Shown piece by piece: positions 33,330 through 42,263 of a stretch of DNA of 64,000 nucleotides (the first letter of the stretch is position 1; every line of letters begins with the position of its first letter). This DNA comes from Acidimicrobiaceae bacterium (lineage in GTDB: Bacteria; Actinomycetota; Acidimicrobiia; Acidimicrobiales; UBA8190), in assembly GCA_003151475.1 (NCBI GenBank), contig PLXQ01000033.1:46818-110817 (forward strand), read 5' to 3'. The translations under genes and the position numbers were made by a program. Under the pieces are notes generated by a model. The model was given only the letters and a program-made list of their open reading frames with translations, was not told the DNA's origin and made no database searches.

Positions 33330-34703
33330 TTGCCTAAGAACCCATGGACGCGCCTGGTCGAGATTCGCCAGTCCTGGGAGCGCAGCAGGCACATCGAGGT
33401 ACCGCCGGCCCGGCCGGCCAAGCCCCCCGCCCCCGGCGGTCTCCGGATCGCCTACCTGGTCTATCGCGGCAATCCCCGCTGTGGCGGTCAAGGCGTCTAC
33501 ACCCGGCACCTGGCCCGGGAACTGGTGGGGCTCGGCCACAGTGTGGAGGTCTTCGCCGGCCAGCCGTGGCCCGAGCTCGACGAGGGTGTCGGTTTCACCC
33601 CCGTGCCCGGTCTCGACCTCTACCGTGATCCCGATCCCTTCCGGGTGCCGCACCCCCGGGAATTCCGGTCGCGCCACGACCTCCTCGAGTTCGCCATCAT
33701 GTGCACGGCCGGGTTTCCCGAACCGCGGACCTTCTCGCTCCGGGCCCGCCGGCTGCTCGCCGGGCGCCGCGGCGATTTCGACATCGTGCACGACAACCAG
33801 TGCCTCGGGTCGGGCCTGCTCGGGATGATCGAGGACGGCTGGCCCCTGCTCACGACGTTGCACCACCCCATCACCGTCGACCGCGAGCTGGCGTTGTCCC
33901 ACGCCGAGAACGCCTACCGCCGGATGACACAGCGCCGGTGGTTCGGATTCCTCGGCATGCAGATCAGGGTGGCGCAGAAGTTGCCGCGCGTCGTCACCGT
34001 GTCGGAGTCGTCGAAGGGCGACATCTCGCAGCAGATGAAGGTCGATCTGGCCCGGATGACCGTGGTTCCCGTCGGGGTCGACCACACCGTTTTCCGGCCC
34101 CGGCCCGAGCGTCCCCGGGCCCCGGGACGGATCATGGTGACATCGTCGAGCGACGTGCCCATGAAAGGCCTGGTGCCGCTGCTCGAGGCGGTGGCCAAGC
34201 TGCGGACCGAACGCGACGTCGAGCTCGTCGTGATCGGTCGTCCGACCGAGGGCGGTCGGGTGGCCCGGACCATCGACCGGCTGGGCCTGGCTCCCATCGT
34301 GCGCTGTGAGAGCGGGATCAGTGACGACGAGCTCGCCATCTTGTACGCCGAGGCCCAGGTGGCCGTGGTGCCGTCTCTCTACGAAGGGTTCTCTTTGCCT
34401 GCGATCGAAGCCATGGCCTGCGGTGTCCCGTTGCTCGCCACCACCGGGGGAGCACTGCCCGAGGTGGTCGGTACCGACGGGGAGACGGGGCTGCTCGTGC
34501 CTCCCGACGACCCCGAGGCGCTGGCCTCGGGCATCAGGCGGATCATGGACGACCCGGAGCTGGCCCGGCGGCTGGGCGATGGCGGCCGGGCCCGGGTGCT
34601 CGGTCGCTTCACGTGGGAGGCCACCGCCCGGGGCACGGCCGAGCAGTACCGGGCCACTCTCGACGACCAGGCGCGGCGGACGGCGGTGGCGGGCCCATGC
34701 TGA
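33330..34703 (+). CDS. family 4 glycosyltransferase
   Basis: The protein is about 457 residues from a TTG at 33330; the frame is open further upstream but overlaps the opposite gene, and no start has a good Shine-Dalgarno. The GT-B fold starts at LRIAYLVYRGNPRCGGQGVYTRHLARELVGLGHSVEVFAGQPWPEL. The C-terminal nucleotide-sugar domain includes RIMVTSSSDVPMKGLVPLLEAVAKL and the E-x7-E motif in SLYEGFSLPAIEAMACGVPLLATTGGALPEVVG. It transfers a sugar from a nucleotide sugar, with retention, to an unknown acceptor. It overlaps the next gene by seven bases, and the three genes GT4-methyltransferase-toroid form a tight operon. Confidence 0.9.
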   Translation: MPKNPWTRLVEIRQSWERSRHIEVPPARPAKPPAPGGLRIAYLVYRGNPRCGGQGVYTRHLARELVGLGHSVEVFAGQPWPELDEGVGFTPVPGLDLYRDPDPFRVPHPREFRSRHDLLEFAIMCTAGFPEPRTFSLRARRLLAGRRGDFDIVHDNQCLGSGLLGMIEDGWPLLTTLHHPITVDRELALSHAENAYRRMTQRRWFGFLGMQIRVAQKLPRVVTVSESSKGDISQQMKVDLARMTVVPVGVDHTVFRPRPERPRAPGRIMVTSSSDVPMKGLVPLLEAVAKLRTERDVELVVIGRPTEGGRVARTIDRLGLAPIVRCESGISDDELAILYAEAQVAVVPSLYEGFSLPAIEAMACGVPLLATTGGALPEVVGTDGETGLLVPPDDPEALASGIRRIMDDPELARRLGDGGRARVLGRFTWEATARGTAEQYRATLDDQARRTAVAGPC

Positions 34704-35410
34704 CCGTCGACTACGAACGGCTCGGGGTGAGCCGCGGCGAACGACTTCTCGACCTCGGATGCGGTGGGGGCCGCCACGCCTTTCAGGCCGTGCGGCTGGG
34801 GGCCCGTGTGGTCGCCCTCGACGCCCAGTCCGAGGAGGTGACCCAGGTGCGCAACACCATCGGGGCCATGGTCGACGCCGGCGAGGTGCGCGGCGACGAC
34901 GAGGCGGGCGTGGTGCAGGGAAATGCCTTGCGACTGCCGTTCTCCGACGGCACCTTCGACCGGGTGATCGCCGCCGAGGTGCTCGAGCACATCCCTGATG
35001 ACAACGCGGCGATGGCGGAGCTGTCCCGGGTGCTGCGACCGGGCGGGACGATGGCGGTGACGGTGCCGCGCTTCGGACCCGAGGCCGTCAACTGGGCGCT
35101 GTCGCACGAATACCACGACGTGCCCGGCGGGCACGTGCGGATCTACCGGCGCTCGACGCTGCTCGGCCGGTTGCGCGGCGCCGGGCTGCGGCCGCTCGGC
35201 AGCCATCACGCCCATGCGCTGCACTCCCCTTACTGGTGGGTCCGCTGCCTGGTGGGGCCGCAGCGGGACAACCATCCCGTGGTGAAGGCGTACCATCGGC
35301 TGCTCGTCTGGGACATCACGAGCGCCCCCCGGATCACCCGGACCGCCGAGCACCTGCTCAACCCTCTGCTCGGAAAGAGCCTCGTCGTCTACCTGGAGAA
35401 GCCGGCATGA
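34697..35410 (+). CDS. class I SAM-dependent methyltransferase
   Basis: The 237-residue enzyme starts at the ATG at 34697, seven bases before the glycosyltransferase stop. The SAM-binding motif I is RLLDLGCGGGRHAFQAVRLGARVVALD, and motif IV follows as FDRVIAAEVLEHIPDDNAAMAELSRVLRPGGTMAVTVP, the Methyltransf_11 type. The C-terminus (WALSHEYHDVPGGHVRIYRRSTLLGRLRGAGL) resembles ubiquinone/menaquinone or sugar O-methyltransferases. Its stop is merged with the next start (ATGA). With a glycosyltransferase on one side and an alpha-toroid protein on the other, it most likely modifies a glycan or glycolipid. Confidence 0.9.
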   Translation: MLTVDYERLGVSRGERLLDLGCGGGRHAFQAVRLGARVVALDAQSEEVTQVRNTIGAMVDAGEVRGDDEAGVVQGNALRLPFSDGTFDRVIAAEVLEHIPDDNAAMAELSRVLRPGGTMAVTVPRFGPEAVNWALSHEYHDVPGGHVRIYRRSTLLGRLRGAGLRPLGSHHAHALHSPYWWVRCLVGPQRDNHPVVKAYHRLLVWDITSAPRITRTAEHLLNPLLGKSLVVYLEKPA

Positions 35411-36555
35411 ACCCGACGCAGCCTTCCTCGACAGCGTCCGTCGGTGACACCGACGAATCCCCCATGGTGGGCCGTCCTCCCGCCGCCGTGCCGCTGCCGG
35501 CGGTCGAGGGAGTGCTGTCGGCATCCCAGGTGGAACAGACGGCGGGGTCGATCGCCGAAGTACAGCGCCATGACGGGATGATCCCGTGGTCCGACGATGG
35601 TCACTGCGATCCCTGGAACCACATCGAGGCGGCCATGGGCCTGACGGTGGGGGGCTTCCACAAAGAAGCGTTGTTGGCCTACCAGTGGTTGGCCGACAGC
35701 CAGCTGCCCGACGGCTCGTGGTTCAACTACTACCTCCCCGGAATCGGCGTGAAGGACCCGCGGCTCGACACCAATGTGTGCGCCTACGTGGCCACCGGCG
35801 CGTGGCACCACTTCCGGGTGACGGGCGACCGGTCGGTGCTCGAGGCCATGTGGCCCGTGGTCGACCGGGCTCTGACCTTCGTGCTGCGCTGGCAGAGCGA
35901 TGACGGCAGCGTCTTGTGGTGTGTCGATCCCGACGGCCGGCCGGGGCGGTATCCGCTGCTGACGGGGTCGTCGTCGATCTACCACGCGCTGCGCTGCGGG
36001 GTGGCGTGTGCCGAAGCCCTCGGACGCGAGCGTCCTGACTGGGAGTTGGCCGCCGGCCGGCTGGCCCACGTGATCGCCCTCGTTCCCGGTGCCTTCGAGC
36101 CCAAGGACGATTTCGCCATGGACTGGTACTACCCCGTGCTCTCGGGTGCCCTCGAGGGCCCCGCAGCCGAGTCCCGGATGGAGCAGTGGTGGGACACCTT
36201 CGTCATGGACGGGCTCGGGGTGCGCTGCGTGTCGACCAACTCCTGGGTGACCGCGGCGGAAACGGCCGAATGCGTGCTGGCCCTCGACGCCGTGGGCCGC
36301 AGTGCCGACGCGTTGCTTCTGTTCACGTGGGCACAGGCGCACCGCTGCGACGACGGTTCGTACTGGACGGGAATCGTCTACCCCGAACAGGTGACGTTCC
36401 CGTACTCCGAGCGGACCACCTACACCGCCGGGGCCATCATCCTGGCCGCCGACGCGCTGTCGGGGGCGTCACCGGCCGCCGGTCTGTTCCGGGGCGAGTC
36501 GTTGCCTCAGGGGCTCGACCTCACCGCACCCCGGCCGGCGCCGCGACGCGTCTGA
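35407..36555 (+). CDS. alpha/alpha-toroid protein (prenyltransferase/glycosidase-like)
   Basis: The 382-residue protein starts at the ATG at 35407 (ATGA overlap with the methyltransferase). Repeated helical segments (MGLTVGGFHKEALLAYQWLADSQLPDGSWFNYY, NVCAYVATGAWHHFRVTGDRSVLEAMWPVVDRALTFVLRWQSDDGSVLWCVDPDG, CVLALDAVGRSADALLLFTWAQAHRCDDGSYWTG) contain QxxDGSW-like turns as in terpene cyclase/prenyltransferase and (alpha/alpha)6 glycosidase folds. I cannot decide between a hydrolase and a non-catalytic binding role. Related proteins in actinobacteria often sit beside a GT4 and a methyltransferase, as here. It converges on the next gene with a 35-base overlap. Confidence 0.8.
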   Translation: MNPTQPSSTASVGDTDESPMVGRPPAAVPLPAVEGVLSASQVEQTAGSIAEVQRHDGMIPWSDDGHCDPWNHIEAAMGLTVGGFHKEALLAYQWLADSQLPDGSWFNYYLPGIGVKDPRLDTNVCAYVATGAWHHFRVTGDRSVLEAMWPVVDRALTFVLRWQSDDGSVLWCVDPDGRPGRYPLLTGSSSIYHALRCGVACAEALGRERPDWELAAGRLAHVIALVPGAFEPKDDFAMDWYYPVLSGALEGPAAESRMEQWWDTFVMDGLGVRCVSTNSWVTAAETAECVLALDAVGRSADALLLFTWAQAHRCDDGSYWTGIVYPEQVTFPYSERTTYTAGAIILAADALSGASPAAGLFRGESLPQGLDLTAPRPAPRRV

Positions 36556-37216
36556 GCACCCGCAGCGAGCCGCATTCGCCGTCTTCGACGAATTCCCCCG
36601 ACGCCATCGCCGCCGTCCACAGCTCGTAGGGGGGCCGGCCCCCGTCGGCCGGGTCGGGAAAGACGTCGTGGATGGCCAGCCAACGGTCGATGGCCACGTG
36701 GGGCGACCAACCGCGGAAGTCGGCCCAGGCCGGTTCCGCGCCGTGGCCGCCGTCGATGAAACAGAAGTCGAGGGGCGTCCGCCAGTGGGCGGCGATGGTG
36801 GGGGAGTCGCCCACCATGCCCACGACGGAGCCCCCCAGACCGGCGCCGTCGACGGTCCGGCGCCAGAAGGGCAACGTGTCGATGCGGCCACTGGGGGCAT
36901 CGACCACGGCGTCGTCGTGGTGATCCCAGCCCGGCTGGTTCTCCTCCGATCCGTGATGGTGGTCGATGCTGAAGAGAACGGCCCCGGTTGCCTCGGCCGC
37001 CGCCCCCAGGTAGACCGTCGATTTCCCGCACCAGGCGCCGATCTCCATCAAGGTGGCACCGGCGGCGTTGGCCGCCCCCGCCCGTGTAGCAGCGTCGCGC
37101 AGGGCCAGTCCCTCGTCGTCGGGCATGAAGCCCTTGGCGGCACGAGCGAGGTCGAGGAGTGCCTCGGGGCGCGATGAGCCCGACGCAGAGGATGCCGTCG
37201 ACGGTGAATCAGGCAT
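36521..37216 (-). CDS. SAM-dependent methyltransferase (Methyltransf_24 type)
   Basis: The 231-residue protein starts at the ATG at 37216, because GAGGAG at 37227-37232 serves it, lying across the stop of the upstream transporter gene. After a Ser/Ala-rich N-terminus the SAM domain shows GATLMEIGAWCGKSTVYLGAAAEATGAVLFSIDHHHGSEENQPGWDHHDD, then GDSPTIAAHWRTPLDFCFIDGGHGAEPAWADFRGWSPHVAIDRWLAIHDVFPDPADGG, the pattern of small-molecule O-methyltransferases and TylF-like sugar methyltransferases. It is convergent with the toroid gene and may belong functionally to the same glycan cluster although encoded on the opposite strand. Confidence 0.88.
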   Translation of the reverse strand: MPDSPSTASSASGSSRPEALLDLARAAKGFMPDDEGLALRDAATRAGAANAAGATLMEIGAWCGKSTVYLGAAAEATGAVLFSIDHHHGSEENQPGWDHHDDAVVDAPSGRIDTLPFWRRTVDGAGLGGSVVGMVGDSPTIAAHWRTPLDFCFIDGGHGAEPAWADFRGWSPHVAIDRWLAIHDVFPDPADGGRPPYELWTAAMASGEFVEDGECGSLRVLRRVAAPAGVR

Positions 37217-37230
37217 GTGATGGTTGCTCC

Positions 37231-37818
37231 TCATCCTCGGGCCACCTGGACGGCGGAATAGACGGCGAACCCGGCCAGGACGGCACCGGCGATCTTGCGG
37301 ATGACACCGAGGGGCAGCACCCGCAGCAGGGCACGGCCCCCCAGCACGCCGATACCCATGACGACGACCAGGGCCACGGCCGACCCGAGGAAGACCGACC
37401 AGGGCTGGTGATAGTGGGCGGCCAGGTTGGCGGTGAGGATCTGGGTCAGATCCCCGAGCTCGGCCACAATGATGACACCGAAGGCGGCCAGGGCCACACG
37501 GGTGTCGCTCCTGACGGCGGCCGCCTCTTCCTCGCCCTCACGGATGGCTGAGACTTCCCGGGTGAGCAGCAGATACAGGGATCCGGCGGCGAAGAGGATG
37601 GTGACTGCCGTTTCGACGGCCCGGTGGGGCAGGAGCTCGAGCAGACGGCCAGCGGCGACGGCCACGGCGCTGTTCACGACCATGGCGGCCGCCGCCCCGA
37701 TGAACACCGGCAACGGCCGGTGGCGGCTGGCCAAGACGATGGTGGCGATCATCGTCTTGTCCGGCAGTTCGGCCACGAAGATGACGCCGAAGGTGACGGC
37801 AACGACAGCGAGATCCAT
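37231..37818 (-). CDS. TMEM165/GDT1-family Mn2+/Ca2+ transporter
   Basis: The 195-residue protein has six membrane helices in two halves. Each half carries the family signature near its first helix: ELPDKT (Glu17-Thr22) and ELGDLT (Glu120-Thr125), both close to the consensus E-x-G-D-K/R-T/S. The first has Pro instead of Gly, the second Leu instead of Lys. Bacterial members export manganese or, in eukaryotes, exchange Ca2+/Mn2+ for protons. It is the upstream partner of the methyltransferase at 36521, their boundaries nearly touching. Regulation by a Mn-sensing riboswitch was looked for upstream (37819-37844) but the gap is too short. Confidence 0.9.
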   Translation of the reverse strand: MDLAVVAVTFGVIFVAELPDKTMIATIVLASRHRPLPVFIGAAAAMVVNSAVAVAAGRLLELLPHRAVETAVTILFAAGSLYLLLTREVSAIREGEEEAAAVRSDTRVALAAFGVIIVAELGDLTQILTANLAAHYHQPWSVFLGSAVALVVVMGIGVLGGRALLRVLPLGVIRKIAGAVLAGFAVYSAVQVARG

Positions 37819-37844
37819 GATCGGCCGGACGAAAAGCGGCCGGC

Positions 37845-40463
37845 TCAGCCCGCGGCGCGGGCGACGGCGGCGGCGAGAACGGGGGCGACCCCCGCCAGTC
37901 GGGCCACGAATGCTTCGTTCACGCCCAGGCGTTCGACGACCTGGTCGACGGTGCGCTGACCGCTCGGGATGGGGTGGGTGGCCACGAAGGCGCGGACGTC
38001 ATCGGCCAGGGCGTGATCGCGACAAAGCAGGCGCACGCCGTCGAGCATGCGGGGAACGATGTTGGCCGGGAACCGGGCCACCAGGTCGTCCCAGTCGTCG
38101 CGCAGTCGTGTCCAGGTGGCGGGCCCGTGGTCGCGGTGGGCCAGAAGCTGCTGGATGACGAAGGGCGCGTTCTGGGTGCGGACCTCGGTGCGGGCCAGCT
38201 CGAAAAGACGGGCGGCCAGGGCGGGATCCCTGAACGCCACCAGGCTCGAAAGGTAGCGGGACTCCTCCTGCGGGGTGGCCGGGTGCCGGTAGCGCTCGAG
38301 GAAGATCTCGAACTCGGCCGGACCCCCGGCGGTGGCGGCCACCATGACGATGGTGGAGGCCAGATCGGGATCGAGGGGCTCGCCCCCGGCGATGGCAGTG
38401 GCGTGACGCGCCGCGCACTGCGCCCGCACCTCCTCGTCCTGTCCCACGGTGCCGAGCATGCCCAGGATCTGGGCCCGCAGAGTGGCGGTGCGTTCGCTTT
38501 CTCCGGGTGCGGGCTTCCAACCGAGACGGGCGAAGGGTGCCGACATGAGATTGCGGGTGTATCGGGCCACGACCGGTCGGTGGGTGTCGTCGATGGTGTG
38601 GTCGAGAAAGCGCAGGGCGCCGTTCACCTGACCCCAGACGTCGGGGTCGTCTTCGTCACCCAACGCTTCGGCCAGGAGGAAGAAGTCCTCGAGCTCGACG
38701 CGGCCGGCGACGACCGCGGCCCAGGTGTCGCCCAGGAGCATGAAGCGCTCGAGAGCATCGAAGGACCGGATGCGGCCGGCCAGTCGGCGGAGGTGCTCGG
38801 CGGTGTAGCGGACCCGGTAGAAGCCCGAGGCACCGGCGTTCACGATGACGGCATCATCACCGTTGCCGCCCAGGTCGACGACGAGGGGATCGGAACCGAG
38901 CAGGACCCGGGCCTCGGCCCCGGCGGTGGAGCGCAGAAGGACGGGGACCTTCCAGTCGGATCCGATGGCGCTCTCGCCCGAGGGGGGGGCGAAGGAGAAG
39001 GGCTCCTGGGTCAAGGTGAGGGTGCCGGGTCCGTCTCCGGCCCCGGCGGGTCCGGCCGAGACGAGGGGGAAGCCGCCCTGGAGGATCCAGCTGTCCATGA
39101 CGTCGCGCACGGGCTCCCCGCTGGCCGACTCGATGGCGTCCCAGAGATCGGCCGTCTCGGTGTTGGAGAAACGATGGGACTCGAGATAGCGACGGATGCC
39201 GGCGCGGAAGGGTTGCGGTCCCAGGTACCGCTCGAGCATGCGCAGGACGCTGGCCCCCTTCTGGTAAGTGAGGACGTCGAACATGCCCTGGGCCTCTTCG
39301 GGCGGCCCCACGGGGTACTCGACAGGCCGGGTGTTGTGCAGCGAGTCCGTGGCCATGGCCAGTTCGCGTTCCATGCCGAAGCTCGCCCATCGCTTCCAAA
39401 CGGGTCGGAAGTCGTCGACGCAGAGAAGTTCCATCAAAGTGGCGAAGGCCTCGTTCAACCAGATGCCGTTCCACCACTTCATGGTGACGAGATCGCCGAA
39501 CCACATGTGGGCGATCTCGTGGGCAATGACGTCGGCGATCCGCTCGAGCTCGAGACGCGAGGCGCGCGCCGGGTCGACCAGGAGAAGCGCCTCGCGGAAG
39601 GTGACACACCCCAGGTTCTCCATGGCCCCGAAGGCGAAGTCGGGGATGGCGACGAGGTCGAGCTTCTGCGCCGGATAGTCGATGTCGAACCACTCGGCGA
39701 AGAAGCGCAGGGCATGGGCGGCCGACTCGAGAGCGAAAGCGGTGAGGTCTTCTTTACCCGGGACATGGACGATCCGCACCGCCGTACCGTCCACGTCGAC
39801 CGGATCGGTGGCCACCAGAGGTCCGACGACGAAGGCCACGAGGTAGGTGGACATGACCATGGTGTCGGCGAAGCGGAGGCGCTGGGCGCCGTCGGCCAGA
39901 GGGGTCCGTGTCTCCTCGGGGGCGTTCGAGAAGGCGGAGAGCCCGACGGGGACATCGAGGGTGACGGCGAAGACGGCCTTGCGATCGGGTTCGTCGAAGC
40001 AGGGGAAGGCGCGCCGGGCATCGGTGGCTTCGAACTGGGTGGTGCCGAGGGTATGGGTGGCGCCGTCGGGACCTGAGTAGGTCGAGCGGTAGAAACCGTG
40101 CAGCTTGTCGTTCAGGATCCCGGTGAAGGAGATGACGATGGTGATGGGTCCCGGCCCCACCGGTGCGCCCGGGCTGAGGGTGATCCGTTCCGACGCCTCG
40201 TCCACCGAAGCGGTGGCGGTGACGGCGGTGCCGTCGACGATCACCTCGGCCGAGGTGACGGCCAATTCGGCGCCGTGCAGGGCGATGGAGGTGACCGGCT
40301 CGTGCGCCGTCGCCTCGATAGCGACCTCGCCGGTGAAGGTAGCCGTCTCCAGATCGGGCGCCAGCCGTAGTTCATAGCGGTGGGGCTCGACCGTGTACGG
40401 CAGCCGGTGGGCGGCGGAGGGATCGGTACCGGTGGAGGCCCTGAGGTCGGTCATTGGCTGCAC
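37845..40463 (-). CDS. pepN: aminopeptidase N (M1 metallopeptidase)
   Basis: The 872-residue zinc peptidase has a complete M1 layout. The N-terminal beta domain precedes the exopeptidase motif GAMENLG and the zinc site HEIAH (315-319; IADVIAHEIAHMWFGDLVTMKWWNGIWLNEAFATLMELL), with the third ligand Glu in WLNEAFA. A C-terminal ERAP1-like helical domain follows (about 530-860). Members release N-terminal residues from peptides in the cytosol; no signal peptide is seen. The GTG at 40463 has GAGGGG upstream and is preferred; an ATG at 40454 is in frame. It is divergent from the PfkB kinase across 74 bases that must hold both promoters. Confidence 0.95.
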   Translation of the reverse strand: MQPMTDLRASTGTDPSAAHRLPYTVEPHRYELRLAPDLETATFTGEVAIEATAHEPVTSIALHGAELAVTSAEVIVDGTAVTATASVDEASERITLSPGAPVGPGPITIVISFTGILNDKLHGFYRSTYSGPDGATHTLGTTQFEATDARRAFPCFDEPDRKAVFAVTLDVPVGLSAFSNAPEETRTPLADGAQRLRFADTMVMSTYLVAFVVGPLVATDPVDVDGTAVRIVHVPGKEDLTAFALESAAHALRFFAEWFDIDYPAQKLDLVAIPDFAFGAMENLGCVTFREALLLVDPARASRLELERIADVIAHEIAHMWFGDLVTMKWWNGIWLNEAFATLMELLCVDDFRPVWKRWASFGMERELAMATDSLHNTRPVEYPVGPPEEAQGMFDVLTYQKGASVLRMLERYLGPQPFRAGIRRYLESHRFSNTETADLWDAIESASGEPVRDVMDSWILQGGFPLVSAGPAGAGDGPGTLTLTQEPFSFAPPSGESAIGSDWKVPVLLRSTAGAEARVLLGSDPLVVDLGGNGDDAVIVNAGASGFYRVRYTAEHLRRLAGRIRSFDALERFMLLGDTWAAVVAGRVELEDFFLLAEALGDEDDPDVWGQVNGALRFLDHTIDDTHRPVVARYTRNLMSAPFARLGWKPAPGESERTATLRAQILGMLGTVGQDEEVRAQCAARHATAIAGGEPLDPDLASTIVMVAATAGGPAEFEIFLERYRHPATPQEESRYLSSLVAFRDPALAARLFELARTEVRTQNAPFVIQQLLAHRDHGPATWTRLRDDWDDLVARFPANIVPRMLDGVRLLCRDHALADDVRAFVATHPIPSGQRTVDQVVERLGVNEAFVARLAGVAPVLAAAVARAAG

Positions 40464-40537
40464 GCTACCAACGCCCCTCGGAGCTTCAGCACCGCTGGTG
40501 ACGGCCCCTGTCCCTGAGCGCAGTAGGTTCCGGGTCC

Positions 40538-41590
40538 GTGTCTGACATCGCGACCACTGGCAGCGAGAACGCCCATGAGGACGGTCACCTCGACGTGGTG
40601 GCCGTCGGCAACGCCCTCGTCGACGTGCTGGCCCGGACCACCGACGCCGAGATCAGCCGCTTGGGCCTGATCAAGGGGAGCATGGCCCTGATCGACCTGG
40701 CGCAGTCCAAGACCGTCTACGGGACGATGGGCGCCACGGTCGAGGAGTCGGGAGGCTCGGCGGCCAACACGACGGCCGGCCTGGCCGCCCTCGGCGGGAG
40801 GGCGGGATACATCGGGAAGGTGGCCGACGATCAACTCGGAGCCGTCTTTCTCCACGACATCAGCGCCATGGGAGTGGAGATGGGTCGGATCACACCGGTG
40901 GCGCCGTCAGACGAGCCGGGAGCCGAGCGGGCCACCGGCCACTGTCTGATCCTCGTGAGCGAGGACGGCGAGAGGACGATGGCGACCCATCTCGGTGTGG
41001 CGGAAACCCTCGGGCCCGATGACCTCGACGAGGATCTCCTGGCGCGCGGTGAGGTCGTTTATCTCGAGGGCTACCTGTGGGACCAGGCTCCGGCCCAAGC
41101 GGCTTTGCGCCGGGCCATCGAAGTGGCGCACGGCGCCGACGCGCTGGTGGCTCTCACGCTGTCCGACCCGTTCTGCGTGACGCGGCACCGGCGGGAGTTT
41201 CTCGATCTGCTGCACGGCGATGTCGACATTCTCTTCGCCAACGAGGAAGAGGTGACCCTCCTCTTCGACGCGCCGAGCTTCGACGGCGCCGTCGCCGCCA
41301 TCGAGGAGACAGGGTTGTTGGGGGCCTTGACGCGGGGGTCGGCCGGTTCGGTGGTGGTGACGGCGTCGGGACCGGTGGCCGTGCCCGCGGAGCCCGTCGA
41401 ACACGTCGTCGACACCACCGGCGCCGGCGACCTGTATGCGGCCGGATTCCTCTTCGGGCTCACGCAGGGATACGACCCCGAGCGCTGTGCCCGTTTGGGC
41501 GGTCTGTGCGCCAGTGAGGTCATCTCACACTTCGGGGCCCGGCCGCAGGCCGATCTGAAGAAACTGGTGAGCGCGGCCGGGCTGGACTGA
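40538..41590 (+). CDS. PfkB-family carbohydrate/nucleoside kinase
   Basis: The protein is 350 residues from a GTG at 40538. After about 18 residues the ribokinase fold begins (LDVVAVGNALVDVLARTTDAEISRLGLIKGSMALID). The first PfkB signature region is GGSAANTTAGLAALGGRAGYIGKVADDQLG, and the second is VVDTTGAGDLYAAGFLFGLTQG, holding the catalytic Asp in GAGD. The N-terminal GNALVDVLA and the insert LIDLAQSKTVYGTM are typical of the adenosine-kinase-like branch found in bacteria. It phosphorylates a sugar or nucleoside with ATP; the exact substrate is unresolved. Confidence 0.9.
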   Translation: MSDIATTGSENAHEDGHLDVVAVGNALVDVLARTTDAEISRLGLIKGSMALIDLAQSKTVYGTMGATVEESGGSAANTTAGLAALGGRAGYIGKVADDQLGAVFLHDISAMGVEMGRITPVAPSDEPGAERATGHCLILVSEDGERTMATHLGVAETLGPDDLDEDLLARGEVVYLEGYLWDQAPAQAALRRAIEVAHGADALVALTLSDPFCVTRHRREFLDLLHGDVDILFANEEEVTLLFDAPSFDGAVAAIEETGLLGALTRGSAGSVVVTASGPVAVPAEPVEHVVDTTGAGDLYAAGFLFGLTQGYDPERCARLGGLCASEVISHFGARPQADLKKLVSAAGLD

Positions 41591-41622
41591 CAGCGGTCCC
41601 CGACTACGGGACCGATCCTGGT

Positions 41623-42240
41623 TCAGCGGTTGTCGTCGCCGGCGGGCGTGGGATCGGGCGGGAGGTAGGCCAGCTTCAGGTCACCGAGGCGGACGAGCAC
41701 AGACGCCACCCAGCGCGCCAGCTGACCGGCGGGTGCGGCCAGGCTGGTGGTGTCTTCCAGAGCCGCCTCACCGAGGCGGATCGTGCCCTGGTAGGAGGTC
41801 TCCACCGCGAAACGGGGGCCCGCCTCACCGGGCTCGTGCACCTGCTCGACGACGGGAGCAGCGCGCACCAAGGTGTCGGTACCGATGGGAGGGCTCTCCT
41901 CGGGCAGGCAGGCGAGAACGACGTCGAGATCGGGCATGACCGAGAGCCGCTGCACCCGCAGGGTGATCTCCACCACCACTTCGGGGAGATCCTCCGGAGG
42001 CTCGCCGATCGACCACGACCGGTACGCGCTCTGGCTCCAGGTGGGCCAGTCGACCGAGACGTCGGCGCGGACGCGCGGGGGCTTCTCCTCCCCGGGCAGT
42101 GAGTACGAGGTCTCCCACGAGACATCGCCGAGAAAGACGTCGACCTGAAAACGCTCTTCGACGGCCTGCCGTTGCAAAAGAGCATCCTCGAGGGCGCGCC
42201 GCGTCTGGGTGATGACATCCACCAGGATGTGGTCGAGCAC
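41623..42240 (-). CDS. conserved-looking protein of unknown function
   Basis: The protein is 205 residues from a GTG at 42240. The reading frame has the strong G/C third-position bias of true genes here. No signal peptide or membrane helix is visible. The sequence is a mixture of beta-strand-like segments (VDVFLGDVSWETSYSLPG, VSVDWPTWSQSAYRSWSIG, EVVVEITLRVQRLSVMPDLDVVLACLP) and then a helix-prone C-terminus (LAAPAGQLARWVASVLVRLGDLKLAYLPPDP). I do not recognise the family. It is divergent from the glycerophosphodiesterase across 23 bases. Confidence 0.65.
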   Translation of the reverse strand: MLDHILVDVITQTRRALEDALLQRQAVEERFQVDVFLGDVSWETSYSLPGEEKPPRVRADVSVDWPTWSQSAYRSWSIGEPPEDLPEVVVEITLRVQRLSVMPDLDVVLACLPEESPPIGTDTLVRAAPVVEQVHEPGEAGPRFAVETSYQGTIRLGEAALEDTTSLAAPAGQLARWVASVLVRLGDLKLAYLPPDPTPAGDDNR

Positions 42241-42263
42241 AGCGGGAGGCTACCGTTGCCGAG

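Noticed and set aside
33305..33337. 10-codon ORF (MVAIMGNRFA) before the glycosyltransferase
   Set aside because: No Shine-Dalgarno and no attenuator-type structure; chance is the simpler explanation.
37974..40076. Long (700-codon) plus-strand frame opposite pepN
   Set aside because: It lies opposite a convincing M1 aminopeptidase with HEIAH and GAMEN, has no start signal and no known motif; high GC content opens antisense frames.
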